NCBI GenBank assembly: GCA_948470475.1
Contig: OX419342.1
Span: 322,201-386,200, forward strand
Direction: 5' to 3'
Length of the DNA stretch: 64,000 nucleotides
From: Galaxea fascicularis
Lineage: Eukaryota > Cnidaria > Anthozoa > Scleractinia > Euphylliidae
Below the pieces are notes generated by a model. That model ran no database searches. It saw only the letters and a program-made list of their open reading frames with translations, and was not told the origin of the DNA. Position numbers and translations under genes: made by a program. Below are positions 49,363-59,133 of the stretch, piece by piece (position 1 is the first letter of the stretch; each line of letters begins with the position of its first letter).

Positions 49363-52300
49363 CCCCCTTCATCCTTGTAAATAGCCAACTAGTTTGCCTC
49401 CCGCCAGTTGGGATTCTTATGTTATGTTTATTTGAATTATTTGTTTCTTGGGATTTAAGTGAAGTGCCTATAAACTAGCTTGGATAGCTAAGTGCACTTT
49501 CACTATAAACACGGTACTTTTTTATATGTAGCGTTTTAGCTTGTGTGATGTACTGACCTATATCCCACACCAGGCGTCGCTTGTCAGGAGAAAGCAAAAT
49601 ACCACCTGTTGATGGACCTGCAGAATCTACTCGAACCACAGGACCTCTGGAAGAAAACGGTACGAAAATAGCCTGCTGGCATCATACGTTATGTGATCCC
49701 TATTGATCCCTTCCAATAGCCGCGAGCCTTGATTTTACATGTAGTTTCTACGGAAAAGCGCTGTTTGGAAAGTAATGGAGTATCAAGTAACAACTTTCTA
49801 CTGAAGGGTAGTTTTTTATTTGAGACAAAGAACACAAGGAGAAGTCTAAAAGCTGTCTGCTAAAAGCTATTTTCGGGTGCACTTTCGTGTTTAAAAACGG
49901 CTAAAAGCCTGTTACTTTCAAAACTTCCAGTAAAAGGAAAAAAAAAAAGAGTTAAAGATGATGACAAAGTCGAGTTTGCTGGAATACTGGAAAACATTAA
50001 TAACAACAAACCTGTGAAAGAAGGGAAGGTGAACCTCGCAGTATTCAAATGAATTTTTCACCTTGTTACTGAGTTTTAATTGGACAGATATCTGCACAGA
50101 ATTTGAATCTCCCTGGATGAAAGAAAACACAAAAAGATCGTAGGTCTAAATCTGAAAAACAATATTGTATATTAGAAAAAAAATGTTTATATACGAAATG
50201 ACAAGAAATAATCAAGTTGTACTTCAACCATATAACCTCCCTTATACGGTGTTACGACTTCCCGGCGCAACTTTTTCAAACATGTCCAAGACAACAGAAA
50301 TGACTTAATCTAGAAAGAAGTCCACTGAACTATCATTGGTTTTGCAGGGCAATGCTGCCTTCCTGAGAGAGAAAGGTTTAAAAATAGCTACTTTAAGGAA
50401 AGCACAAGAAGCCTCTGCAATGAAGACTAGGGCAAAACCACTCAAAGTGTACTAGATGATGCTTTAGTCCACATTTTGTTTTGGTCTGGCTAACTGGCAA
50501 TAACAGATTTTCGTGACCTGCATCTGGTAAATTCCTTGAATAGGCAAGGTACTTGGTGCCTTAGCAGAATAGTGGCACAGAGGGAAGGACTCCGTGGGAG
50601 GCCTGAATCTGACTTTCCTTCCAACAAGTTCAGGACCCTTAAGCATCTGTGATGGCTGAAACGAGGGGATCTGGACATGAGTATCTCCCTCCAGAACACA
50701 GGGGTGGACCACAAGGAAATCCAGGGTAGAGGAGGTGATATTTGCTGTGATTTCTGGAATACCTTCCAAGTCAGCCTAGTAAAGATATTCAGATAGTTGA
50801 AAGTCTCATCGGTTCTGATTATGTTTCTTGAAGGTCAAAAGAAATGACATCATAATTTGCAGCTTTTATATCCTGATAGCAATAGTTCAAAAAGCCCCCA
50901 AAACACAGGTCAGCAGTTAAAAATGCAATCACATTAATAGGAGGAGTTCCTGTACAATAAACTACATCAAGTTTTAGCAGATTTTCGTTTTTAGCTGTTT
51001 GGCAGAATGACTATGACAATATTGATATTTAGGGCAGGTTTGCAAGTATATTGACAAAAGCAAACACATGGACATCAAGCATAATGCACATGCTTATGCT
51101 GATGTCAGAACTGGCCCTAAGTCTAGAATAAAATAATGATTTCTGAAACTATTATATATGGTTTGTTGTTGTGTATGCTCATTTGCCTTCATACAGCCTA
51201 AGGTCCCTCAGTATACAGTCCATAATAATTATTACCAAATCACCAGTTTGCTTTAATTTAATGAGTACTGTACACTAACTCGATTTGCACATTTATAAAC
51301 TTATACCCTGCATGAAATAATCCCAAAGAGTTGACGCTCATCTTGAAATTCTTTTTTCATGTGCTGAAAATGAACATGAACACAGAATACAGTAAATAAC
51401 TTACATTCTCATTCTATAATCACAATGTTATTAACATATTAGCAGATGAATAATGAACCTTCAGTGCTTGTATTTAAGTGTTCATGCATCTACATTATAT
51501 AAAATGTTACAAGCACAGGCCCAGACTAATATGTGAAATCAAAAAAGAACATTGCCCATCAAGCATTAGCCTGTATGACCCACTAAGCTGCAGCTATCCC
51601 TGCTACTGTTATGGAAACCCAACAGAGTGTTTCTACTCCACCCAGGATAGAATCTCAGTTCATGGCAGGGTCACCACCAGCAGAATAATACCCCTGTTTA
51701 CCCTCAGCAGTATTTCAGCACATTAGGCTAGTGGGGCTGAGCAAATACTCAAATGAACATAATAGGGTTAAGAAACCCAACTGGCAGCAGATGAACCAGT
51801 TGGCTGTACAGGGCTCCACTTTGAGGAAAAAACCTTGGGGTCAGCTGGCCCCTAAGTTTTCAGATTTGGTCGCCAGCACAAGTATTTTAGTCAACCAAGC
51901 GTGAAAATTTAGTTGCCAGCAAAAAAAATCTAGTTACATTGGCGACCCCAGCGGTCGCAACGTCGAGCTCTGCTGTATCACAACATACCTGAGCAGCTCT
52001 TATTTCTTCTTTCACACTCAATACAAGCTGCTGTTTTCCCTTGTGTTGAACAGGCTTCCAGGCAGGCTGCTAAAGAAACAATATACACAGAGAAATTACA
52101 GTGTAGAACATGGAAATTAAACCTGCTGGAGAATAACAGATCTATAATATAAGCAACATTCAAAAGAACAACACATAAAGCCAAGAACAAGGACAAGAAT
52201 CAGACAGAAAATGTCAATGAATATGGACTAGGTTATGGACTAGGTTATAATCAATCCTTATAAAAAAAGGCAGATAATTTCTAAGGGAAGCCTCTCCTTT

Positions 52301-55300
52301 CCTTATGGTCACCTATGAGGGCTCATGAACAGAACCTTATTTAATTAGCCACAAACCTTGCCCTTTTGAGGTGTGGAGATATCTTTGTTGTTCATCAGTG
52401 ATTGGAGGATTGTAAAGTTGGTGTCAAATGGAGTACCAAATGGAGCAGCTACAGAGACCAACTTGTATAATTCAATAACTTTAGCCTGCAACTGAAATGA
52501 AAGAAATCATCCATAGCTAGAACCATGAGATAATACACAATAGGTTATTTAGTTCTCAAGCATCTCTCTCTAAATAATTAAAAAAAAAAAGAATCTGATA
52601 GCCAATATTATTATTACTATGCTGTACTGTATCAATGTAAATGTGTCTCAACAATGTGTAACGAAAGCATTAAACTGCAAATTATGAAAAGGTTAGCCTG
52701 TGTAGCAATCATTCCCATTTGAACAGATTTTACTGCATTCTGACTGCAAGCTAATTGGGTAGAGGAGGAGGATGGGGGTGGGAGTGGGGAGGAATAGGAT
52801 GGGGGCGGGAGTGGGGAGAGGAGTAGGACTCCCTTTTCCTCTCCCCAGTTTGTGCATTCCATTAGCCATGCAGAATGCAGTAAAATCTGTTCAAATGGGA
52901 ATGCTTGTTATACAGGTTAGAGTAAGGTCAATGCTCCAAACCCCCCACATACACTGTATCTAAAATGTTGCAGTTTTGATTACAAACTGAACAACAAACA
53001 CTACCAGAACCAACATAATAATAACAATCGCTTTATTCTCAAATCTTTTTAGCTGAGCACAGATGTTCTACTAATTGGGGAGACTGTAAATCAAATGAAC
53101 TCTAAATTAAATTGACATGTGTGACACCGTCTGAAAATGTGGTTATTTTCACATGACATTCATACTTTTTTCACATGTGTTTCACATCAGATGATGATAA
53201 AATTATTGTTATATAATTCTGTATGCATGTGAAATTCTGCCATGTGAAAGGCATGTGAAAATACCACAGATATTTAATAACATGTGCCTTTGTTCAATAT
53301 TTTCATATATGTACACTGTAAAGTAAACATAAAATCATTTTACGAAATCAAAATTGCTGTCAGTAGCAAGCCATTATCATTAGCATTATAATCATTATTT
53401 CAATATTTTGATTTGATTTAGTTTGATTTGAGAACTGTAAAGAATTTAGAATTGTAAATATTTTGAATGGTAAAGCTTATTATTGTAACGTGCATTTGAT
53501 CATCTTCACATGCTAATTTGCACCAAAAAAGTAATTATTATTATTATTACCTGTTCTTTGGATGTCCAGCTACCTATAAAGTCAACCATGGAATGAAGCA
53601 GAGAATACCCCAGAGAAACCCCAGGCCTTTGATAAACAATAAAATAAAGTTGTTGTTGGCAAATAGACAAAAAGGTAAAGTGCCTTATATTTTACCATGC
53701 TTCACAATACATGATATGTCAAATTTTATGATAAGATGCATCTTGCCACCAATAATAATTATTATTACAATGCATAATTTTCTTCAGTTGAATTCTAAAG
53801 GCATCACAAGGGTTAACGTAGCCTGGCTTAACTGAATCAGTTAAGATTAAAATTTAATAAAATCTGTTTAAGTAACCAACATTGCAGGAAGGAGTCAAAA
53901 TTAATTTTAACCATTGCGTGTTGTCAACAGCCGTGGAGACATCCTTAACCCAGCACACAAATAGTAATATATTTAGTGCATGTTCATTCTCAGTGGGAAG
54001 TCATGCTTACATGTACAACATGGTTGAACAAACAGGATTTTGCGTTAGTGATATTCGAGAACAAAGCTCTCAAATAATTTTCAAAAAAGCACACCTTTAT
54101 TAGATATGTGAGGTCTACAAGTCAATTACAAAAACCAACAAGGACTTAGTTTAGGTTCCAGCTATCTCTCAAAGTAAGATGGAAGTACATTTTTGGACCT
54201 CAAGCCTTGTAGCAAAATTAAACAATAATGGCAAACAGTGTTATTTTCCTGTGAATCCTGATGTCTCCTTGCCACCATTTAAATCATGTACAATTGGGAA
54301 AACAACAAAACTGTTTCTGTGGACACATAGTTCTTAAGTGTGCAATGGAGCATCAACCCAACCCACTAACCGCTTACATTTTGACAAGTGGTGGAATACC
54401 AATGCTCAAATCAGTTTCCACCAAAGGAATGCAACTAAACACCAAACCAAACTGCAAATTGAAGAACATCATTGTTCTGATTAATATGTTATTTATGCCA
54501 CCATTGCCATAACTTAAGAGGTCTAGAAAACAACTTCAGTCATAACAAGTATTAGAGACAATACACACAGCTATAATCAGATATCAAACAATGTTTCAAA
54601 TTCATATTGGTGAAGGGGAAAGTCTGAACTAGATCATAAATAAATATTAAATACTTAATTGACCACTCCCCTTTTCAGGGCCAATGAAATGAAAAAACAA
54701 ACAAATGAAAACAACAGAGTTAAGAATCCCAGTTGGCTATTTATAAGGACGACCGAGGAGTTGAACCAGGCACTTACCCAGAACAACACCAGCTAGAGGC
54801 TAGAGTGGGATTTGAACCCAGGTCACCGCAATGAAATCCAGAGCCCTAAACAACTTGGCCATCCTGCGTTCTTATGATGAGGTGAACATGGAACCTGGCC
54901 ACTTTGCTTGCCTGATCGCATCATTGATTTGCACTTGGATTGATCTCACTCTGTAAGCTGCTAGTAATGAGATGCTCAAGATGTTTCAAGGAACTTTGAA
55001 CTTTAGTAATTAAAATACTGCTTGCACTGTCACCAACACCAACTCTTACCTTTTCTATCACAACAACAGGCCATAAAGAGCCAGTTTTTATCCTCACATT
55101 AAGGACAGGCTTGTGCTCTGGTTTACTGCATGAATCAACATCTCTGTCAAACTGACAAGATAATAGTCTTAGTTTATTCATATACAATAAAAAAGTGCCA
55201 TGATAGTATTTTAAAAATTTTCCACCCCATCGAAGCGTTGCTTGTTCAAGGGCAGCCCTTACTCAGGACAACCTTGACTTGAAGCATTTCATTCATAACC

Positions 55301-57092
55301 ACTGTCAACACAAGACCAAATTTTCCCATGAACTTTGGTTTCAAATGTTTCCATGTTTTCATTTTAAAAATGTTATATCCTGAAATTTGAAAGGTGTTAA
55401 AAAAAAACAGCACCTTCAGAACATGCTGCTCAGAACTTATGATTTTTCTTGTTTTTATAGAAATTCATGTATTATTATTATCATCATTTGTAAAACATAG
55501 AAGAACTTCATGTATATAAGTTTATTAGTTAATAGCTTTCAATGAAGTCATCATCATTTTAACTTGTAAGCTAAGTGGAGCAAAAATTAAGACATGCCCT
55601 CACGAAATACTTCAATGGTCATACATTGGAATATGACTAACCACAGTTTCAAATGTCAGAGCAATCTTGAATAATAACCTAACAAAGATCAGTACACAGT
55701 TCCAACAGCTGTCATTTAAACTGTTTGCACCTAAGGTCTGGTTCAAATGTCAAACTTCACATGTATCAAATCAAATGAGGGGCAAACAAAAGATTCTTCT
55801 CATTTGCATTAAATTCAGCACATGTGAAATTCGATGTTTGAACCGGGCCTAAGAGTTTCATATGAAGACCAATAATTATTAAAACTCCATGTCAAGGAGG
55901 TTTTTTATAAGCAAAAACAGAAAAAAGGAACATTAATGAGACATTACTTGGCAAGATTTCCACACAAACCCATACATGCATTTTGTGACTCAAACTCTGT
56001 TCATTTTTGGAACAGGGTTAGAATGACAGTAATGTGTGTATAATTAATGTATGGGGTGTGTGGAAATCTTTCCCATTACTCCAACCACATTTTTAAAAGG
56101 GTTAAGAAACTGGCTCTGTGGCAAAATCTGGATATTTCCTGGAACAACACATTTGATTGTATTGTATTGTTGACAAACCTCATCAAAAGTGCCACCCTGT
56201 TTTCCTCTTGACCCCAACTCCTTGAGGATAGCATCACAAAGCTCATCATCATTGGGGATCAAAGTTAAACTACTTCCTTGCTGATGGAATCCTGCTCGCC
56301 GTTCAACTGTAGGAAAATGTCTGGAAAAACAAAAAGCTTCATTACACAAGAAACTTTAATGCACCTTTTTTCTGACTCTTCCTGTGTGTTTAAATGGGTT
56401 CCAGTAAACAAATGAATGATAAAACAAATGGGTGATAAAACCCTTTGTGCTGCATTAGAGGGTGAGCATGGCTGAGTAAGGGTATGCAAGGTTGTCATTA
56501 AAAGCCAGCAATTAGGTACCAGCACCCGTAAACTATGAACACAGTATCTGCCTTTGCTGTTCAGGCATTGAAAAGGGGAAGCCAAAGAAATCTTGGGGGT
56601 GCCCGCCTACTTAGAATCGTATACTCTCCTACCTGCATTTCTTCAATTAATGAAACATTGGCCAACTTAGAGGGATTCAAAAGTAGTTTCTGAATCCAGC
56701 TAAGCTACCTGAATTTTGATAATAAAATAAAATAAAAAGTAATTGTTTTGAAGCAAGTCGTTGGGAAACCTTGCATTACTTGAGGGAATAAACATGAGGT
56801 CCTTCTATGAGACAGGGTCCACTGATCTAAGTTACCCTGTGGAAACTCAAGCAGAAGAACCTGTCAAACTGTTCAGCAAGAGAAAAGGCCTACGTCGACT
56901 TGACATTATGTTGAAATGGCAATCAAAAGAACACTTTCTTTTACTTCAATTGTTAGCTTCAAGAGCAAAGCCTACCTGGAGAAAAGCACAGAATAAATAC
57001 CCTTTTGGAAACTACAAAACACCCAGATACCTCGCAAGCTCATTGACAAACAAATAACCCCAAAATCTCAAATAAAGCACGGATGATTTCAT
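47904..57092 (-). CDS. AP5M1: AP-5 complex subunit mu
   Basis: Mu subunit of the AP-5 adaptor complex (late endosome/lysosome sorting). Minus-strand exons, 5' to 3': 57031-57092, 56179-56320, 55050-55151, 54378-54451, 53551-53626, 52357-52491, 51989-52069, 50518-50775, 50012-50112, 49558-49646, 48321-48469, 47904-48000; about 455 codons with all phases closing. The N-terminal longin-like part reads SSVLYLRFWGYLFVNELAR-HFPTVERR, followed by LWPVVV, CIPLVE, APFGTPFD and QPAWK, each matching human AP5M1. The mu-homology domain is seen in LVVHPCV, VKNSFEYCEVHLPFFHRGPV, KRRLVWDIGQKFPSKTLE, EDPFCTG and FTLSGCAIDQKS. I did not find the exon for the vertebrate WQVVGTVTC segment (expected between 51989 and 50775), nor the final exon. 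An upstream in-frame ATG at 57257 exists; 57092 fits the mu fold better. Confidence 0.88.
49192..49431 (+). mobile_element. SINE family 2 copy interrupted by family R insertion
   Basis: SINE text (GCTGGTGTTGTTCTGGGTAA ... CAACTCCTCAGTCATCC) runs to 49246 and resumes at 49383 (AGCCAACT ... AGTTGGGATTCTTA). It matches the copy at 54725-54872. The tRNA head is missing. Between the halves lies the insertion at 49247-49368. It sits in an AP5M1 intron. Confidence 0.78.
49247..49368 (+). mobile_element. Family R insertion with 14-bp target duplication
   Basis: The 122-bp insert (CCTTTAAGCTTTTAGAATCC ... GAAACTACCCCCT) is bounded by the identical 14-mer TCATCCTTGTAAAT at 49233-49246 and 49369-49382. 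The 14-mer is part of the host SINE. A duplication of this length points to target-primed reverse transcription of a truncated element. Confidence 0.8.
52692..52920. mobile_element. Foldback element with ~50-bp inverted arms
   Basis: CATTCCCATTTGAACAGATT and the adjoining TTACTGCATTCTG on the left recur exactly as reverse complement on the right. Similarity extends to CCTGTGTAGCAA versus CCTGTATAACAA at the outer ends. The roughly 100-bp centre is G-rich with repeated GGGGGTGGGAGTGGGGA units. AP5M1 intron. Confidence 0.78.
53136..53270. repeat. Inverted repeat with CATGTGAAA motifs
   Basis: GTGGTTATTTTCACATG at the left is mirrored by CATGTGAAAATACCAC at the right, and several more TTTCACATG or CATGTGAAA boxes lie between. 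This is a small MITE-like palindrome in an AP5M1 intron; no target duplication resolved. Confidence 0.6.
53407..53524 (+). mobile_element. 3' fragment of SINE family 3
   Basis: TTGATTTAGTTTGATTTGAG through AACTGTAAAGAATTTA to CATGCTAATTTGCACC matches the tail of the full copy at 60725-61006, in opposite orientation. The tRNA-like head is missing. It lies just inside the intron beside AP5M1 exon 53551-53626. Confidence 0.8.
54725..54872 (-). mobile_element. tRNA-derived SINE (family 2)
   Basis: Reverse-complemented it has an A-box-like GGCCAAGTTGTTTAGG, a B-box-like GGGTTCAAATCCC, then CTGGTGTTGTTCTGGGTAAG and CAACTGGGATTCTTA. It is a second family, distinct from the one in SELENON. AP5M1 intron. 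Confidence 0.8.
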
Positions 57093-57465
57093 CGGTTTCG
57101 TTTTCGGACCCAGACTCCCAGTCTGAAGGTCACTGAAGGCCACTTGGGTGATGGTGGAATTCATAGTCCATTTCCGGTCTCTCAATGTGGACGCTTCAAG
57201 AATGACAAAATATTTCACCAGAAAGTGGTAAACGTTTTGCAAATTAGTTGAGAGCATGATTTACAACTGAGGATGTATCCCAAACAATCTTCATTTGAAG
57301 AGTTATTATGACTGCCTGACGCTGACTCACGTGAATAGCAGAAGTTAGTTTCCGGTTTAAGTTTCAAAATACACTCCACAAATTGACCAATCACGATACA
57401 GAATTTCTTGCGGAGCCCTTTGACCTTTGCAATTGCCTCTGTAGAAAGTTTCATTCACTGCACGA
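57093..57465. promoter_or_regulatory. Bidirectional promoter of AP5M1 and the WSD1-like gene
   Basis: The two start codons lie about 370 bp apart on opposite strands. A CCAAT box is present at 57387-57391 and no TATA box is evident. Open frames on the minus strand here probably belong to the AP5M1 5' UTR. Confidence 0.5.
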
Positions 57466-59133
57466 ATGTATCATTTTAGTAGAATATTTCATCGAGACAT
57501 GGAAGACAATTCTGTCGTGAAAGCGGACCTCAGCGAGGTAAATGCTAATTTATCCAAAATGACAACAAATGGACGGTCCCTCCCAAACAGCGATACGAGG
57601 ACAGCTCCTGAAATATCAGCCAGTCGATGGAGACAATGTCTGGGGACAATGTTCAAGCTACTGTCCGTGGCATGGTTCATTACCAAAATCTTGTTTAGCT
57701 ATGCAGTTGTTCTCTTGATCTCGGCCCCTTTGCTTCCATTTATCGTGTTGTTTTACATCCTAAGGACGGTCGAAAGGATTATAGTGAAAATAACCATCAT
57801 TGAAAACTCCTTGACGGGTATGGACGCTTTATGGCAACAATCCACCGAAGAAAACCGTCTTGTTATCAATGGGTTAGTTTGCGTTGAAAATTATTCCAGC
57901 TTTGAAGAAGGAGTGAAAAACTTCCGCCAAGCTATTTTGGAACGCATGGTGAACGCAAAGAAAGAGAATGGAGAGCTACAGTTCCCTAGAGTTCGTTGCT
58001 TCATTCGACCGGGTTTTTTTCAGTACTTTTTCCAGGAAGACAAATCCTTCCAAATTCAAAATCACGTGTTTGCTTGGGATGGAGAGGTACCCCGCTCAAA
58101 AGACGAGTTGGCCACGATTGTTTCAAAGCTCAGCAATGAACCATTTCCAGAAGGCCGATCTCCCTGGTATTTTTGCTGTGTCCAAACAAACTTTGGTGAT
58201 AACGATTTTGCAGTAATTTTCAGAATGAGTCATTCCATTGCTGATGGAATTGCTTTAACAAGATTCGTTGTCTGCAAACTACCAGATCAAACAATTCCTG
58301 AAAAAAAACTGCAAAAGTTCTCATCTGTTGGAAGATCACTTCTCCTGGCCAAAGCATTGTTCATTTTACCTTTGTACCTCTTAAAGCTTCTTTTCACATT
58401 TGCTGACCGCTCCCTTTTACATGGACCTGATCTTAGTGGGGTGAAGAAAGTTGCATGGCATGAAGCATTTGACCTTCAGATGATTAAAAAGATCAAGACA
58501 GCCACAGGAACAACTGTCAATGATGTGTTGATGTCTTGTCTCTCTCTGGCACTTAGGAGGTACTTCCAGAGGAAAGGCGTGGCTAATCCTGATGACTTCA
58601 CTGCATCAGTTCCTGTAGATGTCCGCTCACCAGCATCATGGAAAGAATTGGTTTTTGAAAATAAGTTCTCAATAGTTTTTCCAAAACTAGCTGTAGCTAC
58701 TGATGGTGTCCTCAAGCAGCTGTACGAGACAAAAGCACGGATGGATCAGACCAAAGTCTCCGGGGAACCTCTAGCCTCAGGTTTTGTCATTTCCCTTTCA
58801 AATGGACTGTTCCCTGAATTTTTCATTCGCAAAATGAATACATTTATTACTAAGAAAGCAAGCTGTGTTCTTTCAAATGTCCCTGGTCCACAACACAAGC
58901 TCACCGTTAAAGGCAGGGATCTTAAATACATGTTATTTTGGCCTCCACAGAAGGATAATGTTGGAGTGGGATTGTCTATTTTCACATATGCGGGCCAACT
59001 AATTGTTGGAGTTCAAAGTGATGTCTCTGTGCTCTCGGATCCTGAGATTATCACAGAAGAGTTTGGAAATGCTGTAAAGGAAATGGCTCAGTGTGTTCTT
59101 CATACTAATGGAGAAGAAATGGACTGGAGATGA
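57466..59133 (+). CDS. WSD1-like wax ester synthase/diacylglycerol acyltransferase
   Basis: Single-exon gene, 555 residues (544 if it starts at the second ATG, 57499, which has the better context GACATGG). The family transfers acyl groups from acyl-CoA to fatty alcohols or diacylglycerol at the ER. The N-terminus is polar; a long hydrophobic segment at about residues 62-110 suggests one or two membrane helices. The acyltransferase motif HHxxxDG appears as SHSIADG with the second His at residue 256, so the first His is Ser. Further family features are TVNDVLMSCLSLALRRY, VPVDVRSP, the C-terminal half typical of DUF1298 (CVLSNVPGP) and GLSIFTYAGQL. No intron is needed, unlike every other gene here. 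Substrate cannot be told from sequence. Confidence 0.9.
   Translation: MYHFSRIFHRDMEDNSVVKADLSEVNANLSKMTTNGRSLPNSDTRTAPEISASRWRQCLGTMFKLLSVAWFITKILFSYAVVLLISAPLLPFIVLFYILRTVERIIVKITIIENSLTGMDALWQQSTEENRLVINGLVCVENYSSFEEGVKNFRQAILERMVNAKKENGELQFPRVRCFIRPGFFQYFFQEDKSFQIQNHVFAWDGEVPRSKDELATIVSKLSNEPFPEGRSPWYFCCVQTNFGDNDFAVIFRMSHSIADGIALTRFVVCKLPDQTIPEKKLQKFSSVGRSLLLAKALFILPLYLLKLLFTFADRSLLHGPDLSGVKKVAWHEAFDLQMIKKIKTATGTTVNDVLMSCLSLALRRYFQRKGVANPDDFTASVPVDVRSPASWKELVFENKFSIVFPKLAVATDGVLKQLYETKARMDQTKVSGEPLASGFVISLSNGLFPEFFIRKMNTFITKKASCVLSNVPGPQHKLTVKGRDLKYMLFWPPQKDNVGVGLSIFTYAGQLIVGVQSDVSVLSDPEIITEEFGNAVKEMAQCVLHTNGEEMDWR

Noticed and set aside
49574..50454. Plus-strand pair of open stretches that could be spliced into a Lys/Leu-rich C-terminus ending RAKPLKVY
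   Set aside because: The first is exactly antisense to the AP5M1 exon at 49558-49646, which matches the family; the second lies in an AP5M1 intron. No upstream exons or family match.
57012..57455. Minus-strand frames beginning MKLSTEAIAK and a segment WESGSENETDEIIRALFEI
   Set aside because: Different frame from the AP5M1 first exon; most likely its 5' UTR or a shadow. The exon ending VNELAR joins HFPTVERR in phase and fits the mu N-terminus.
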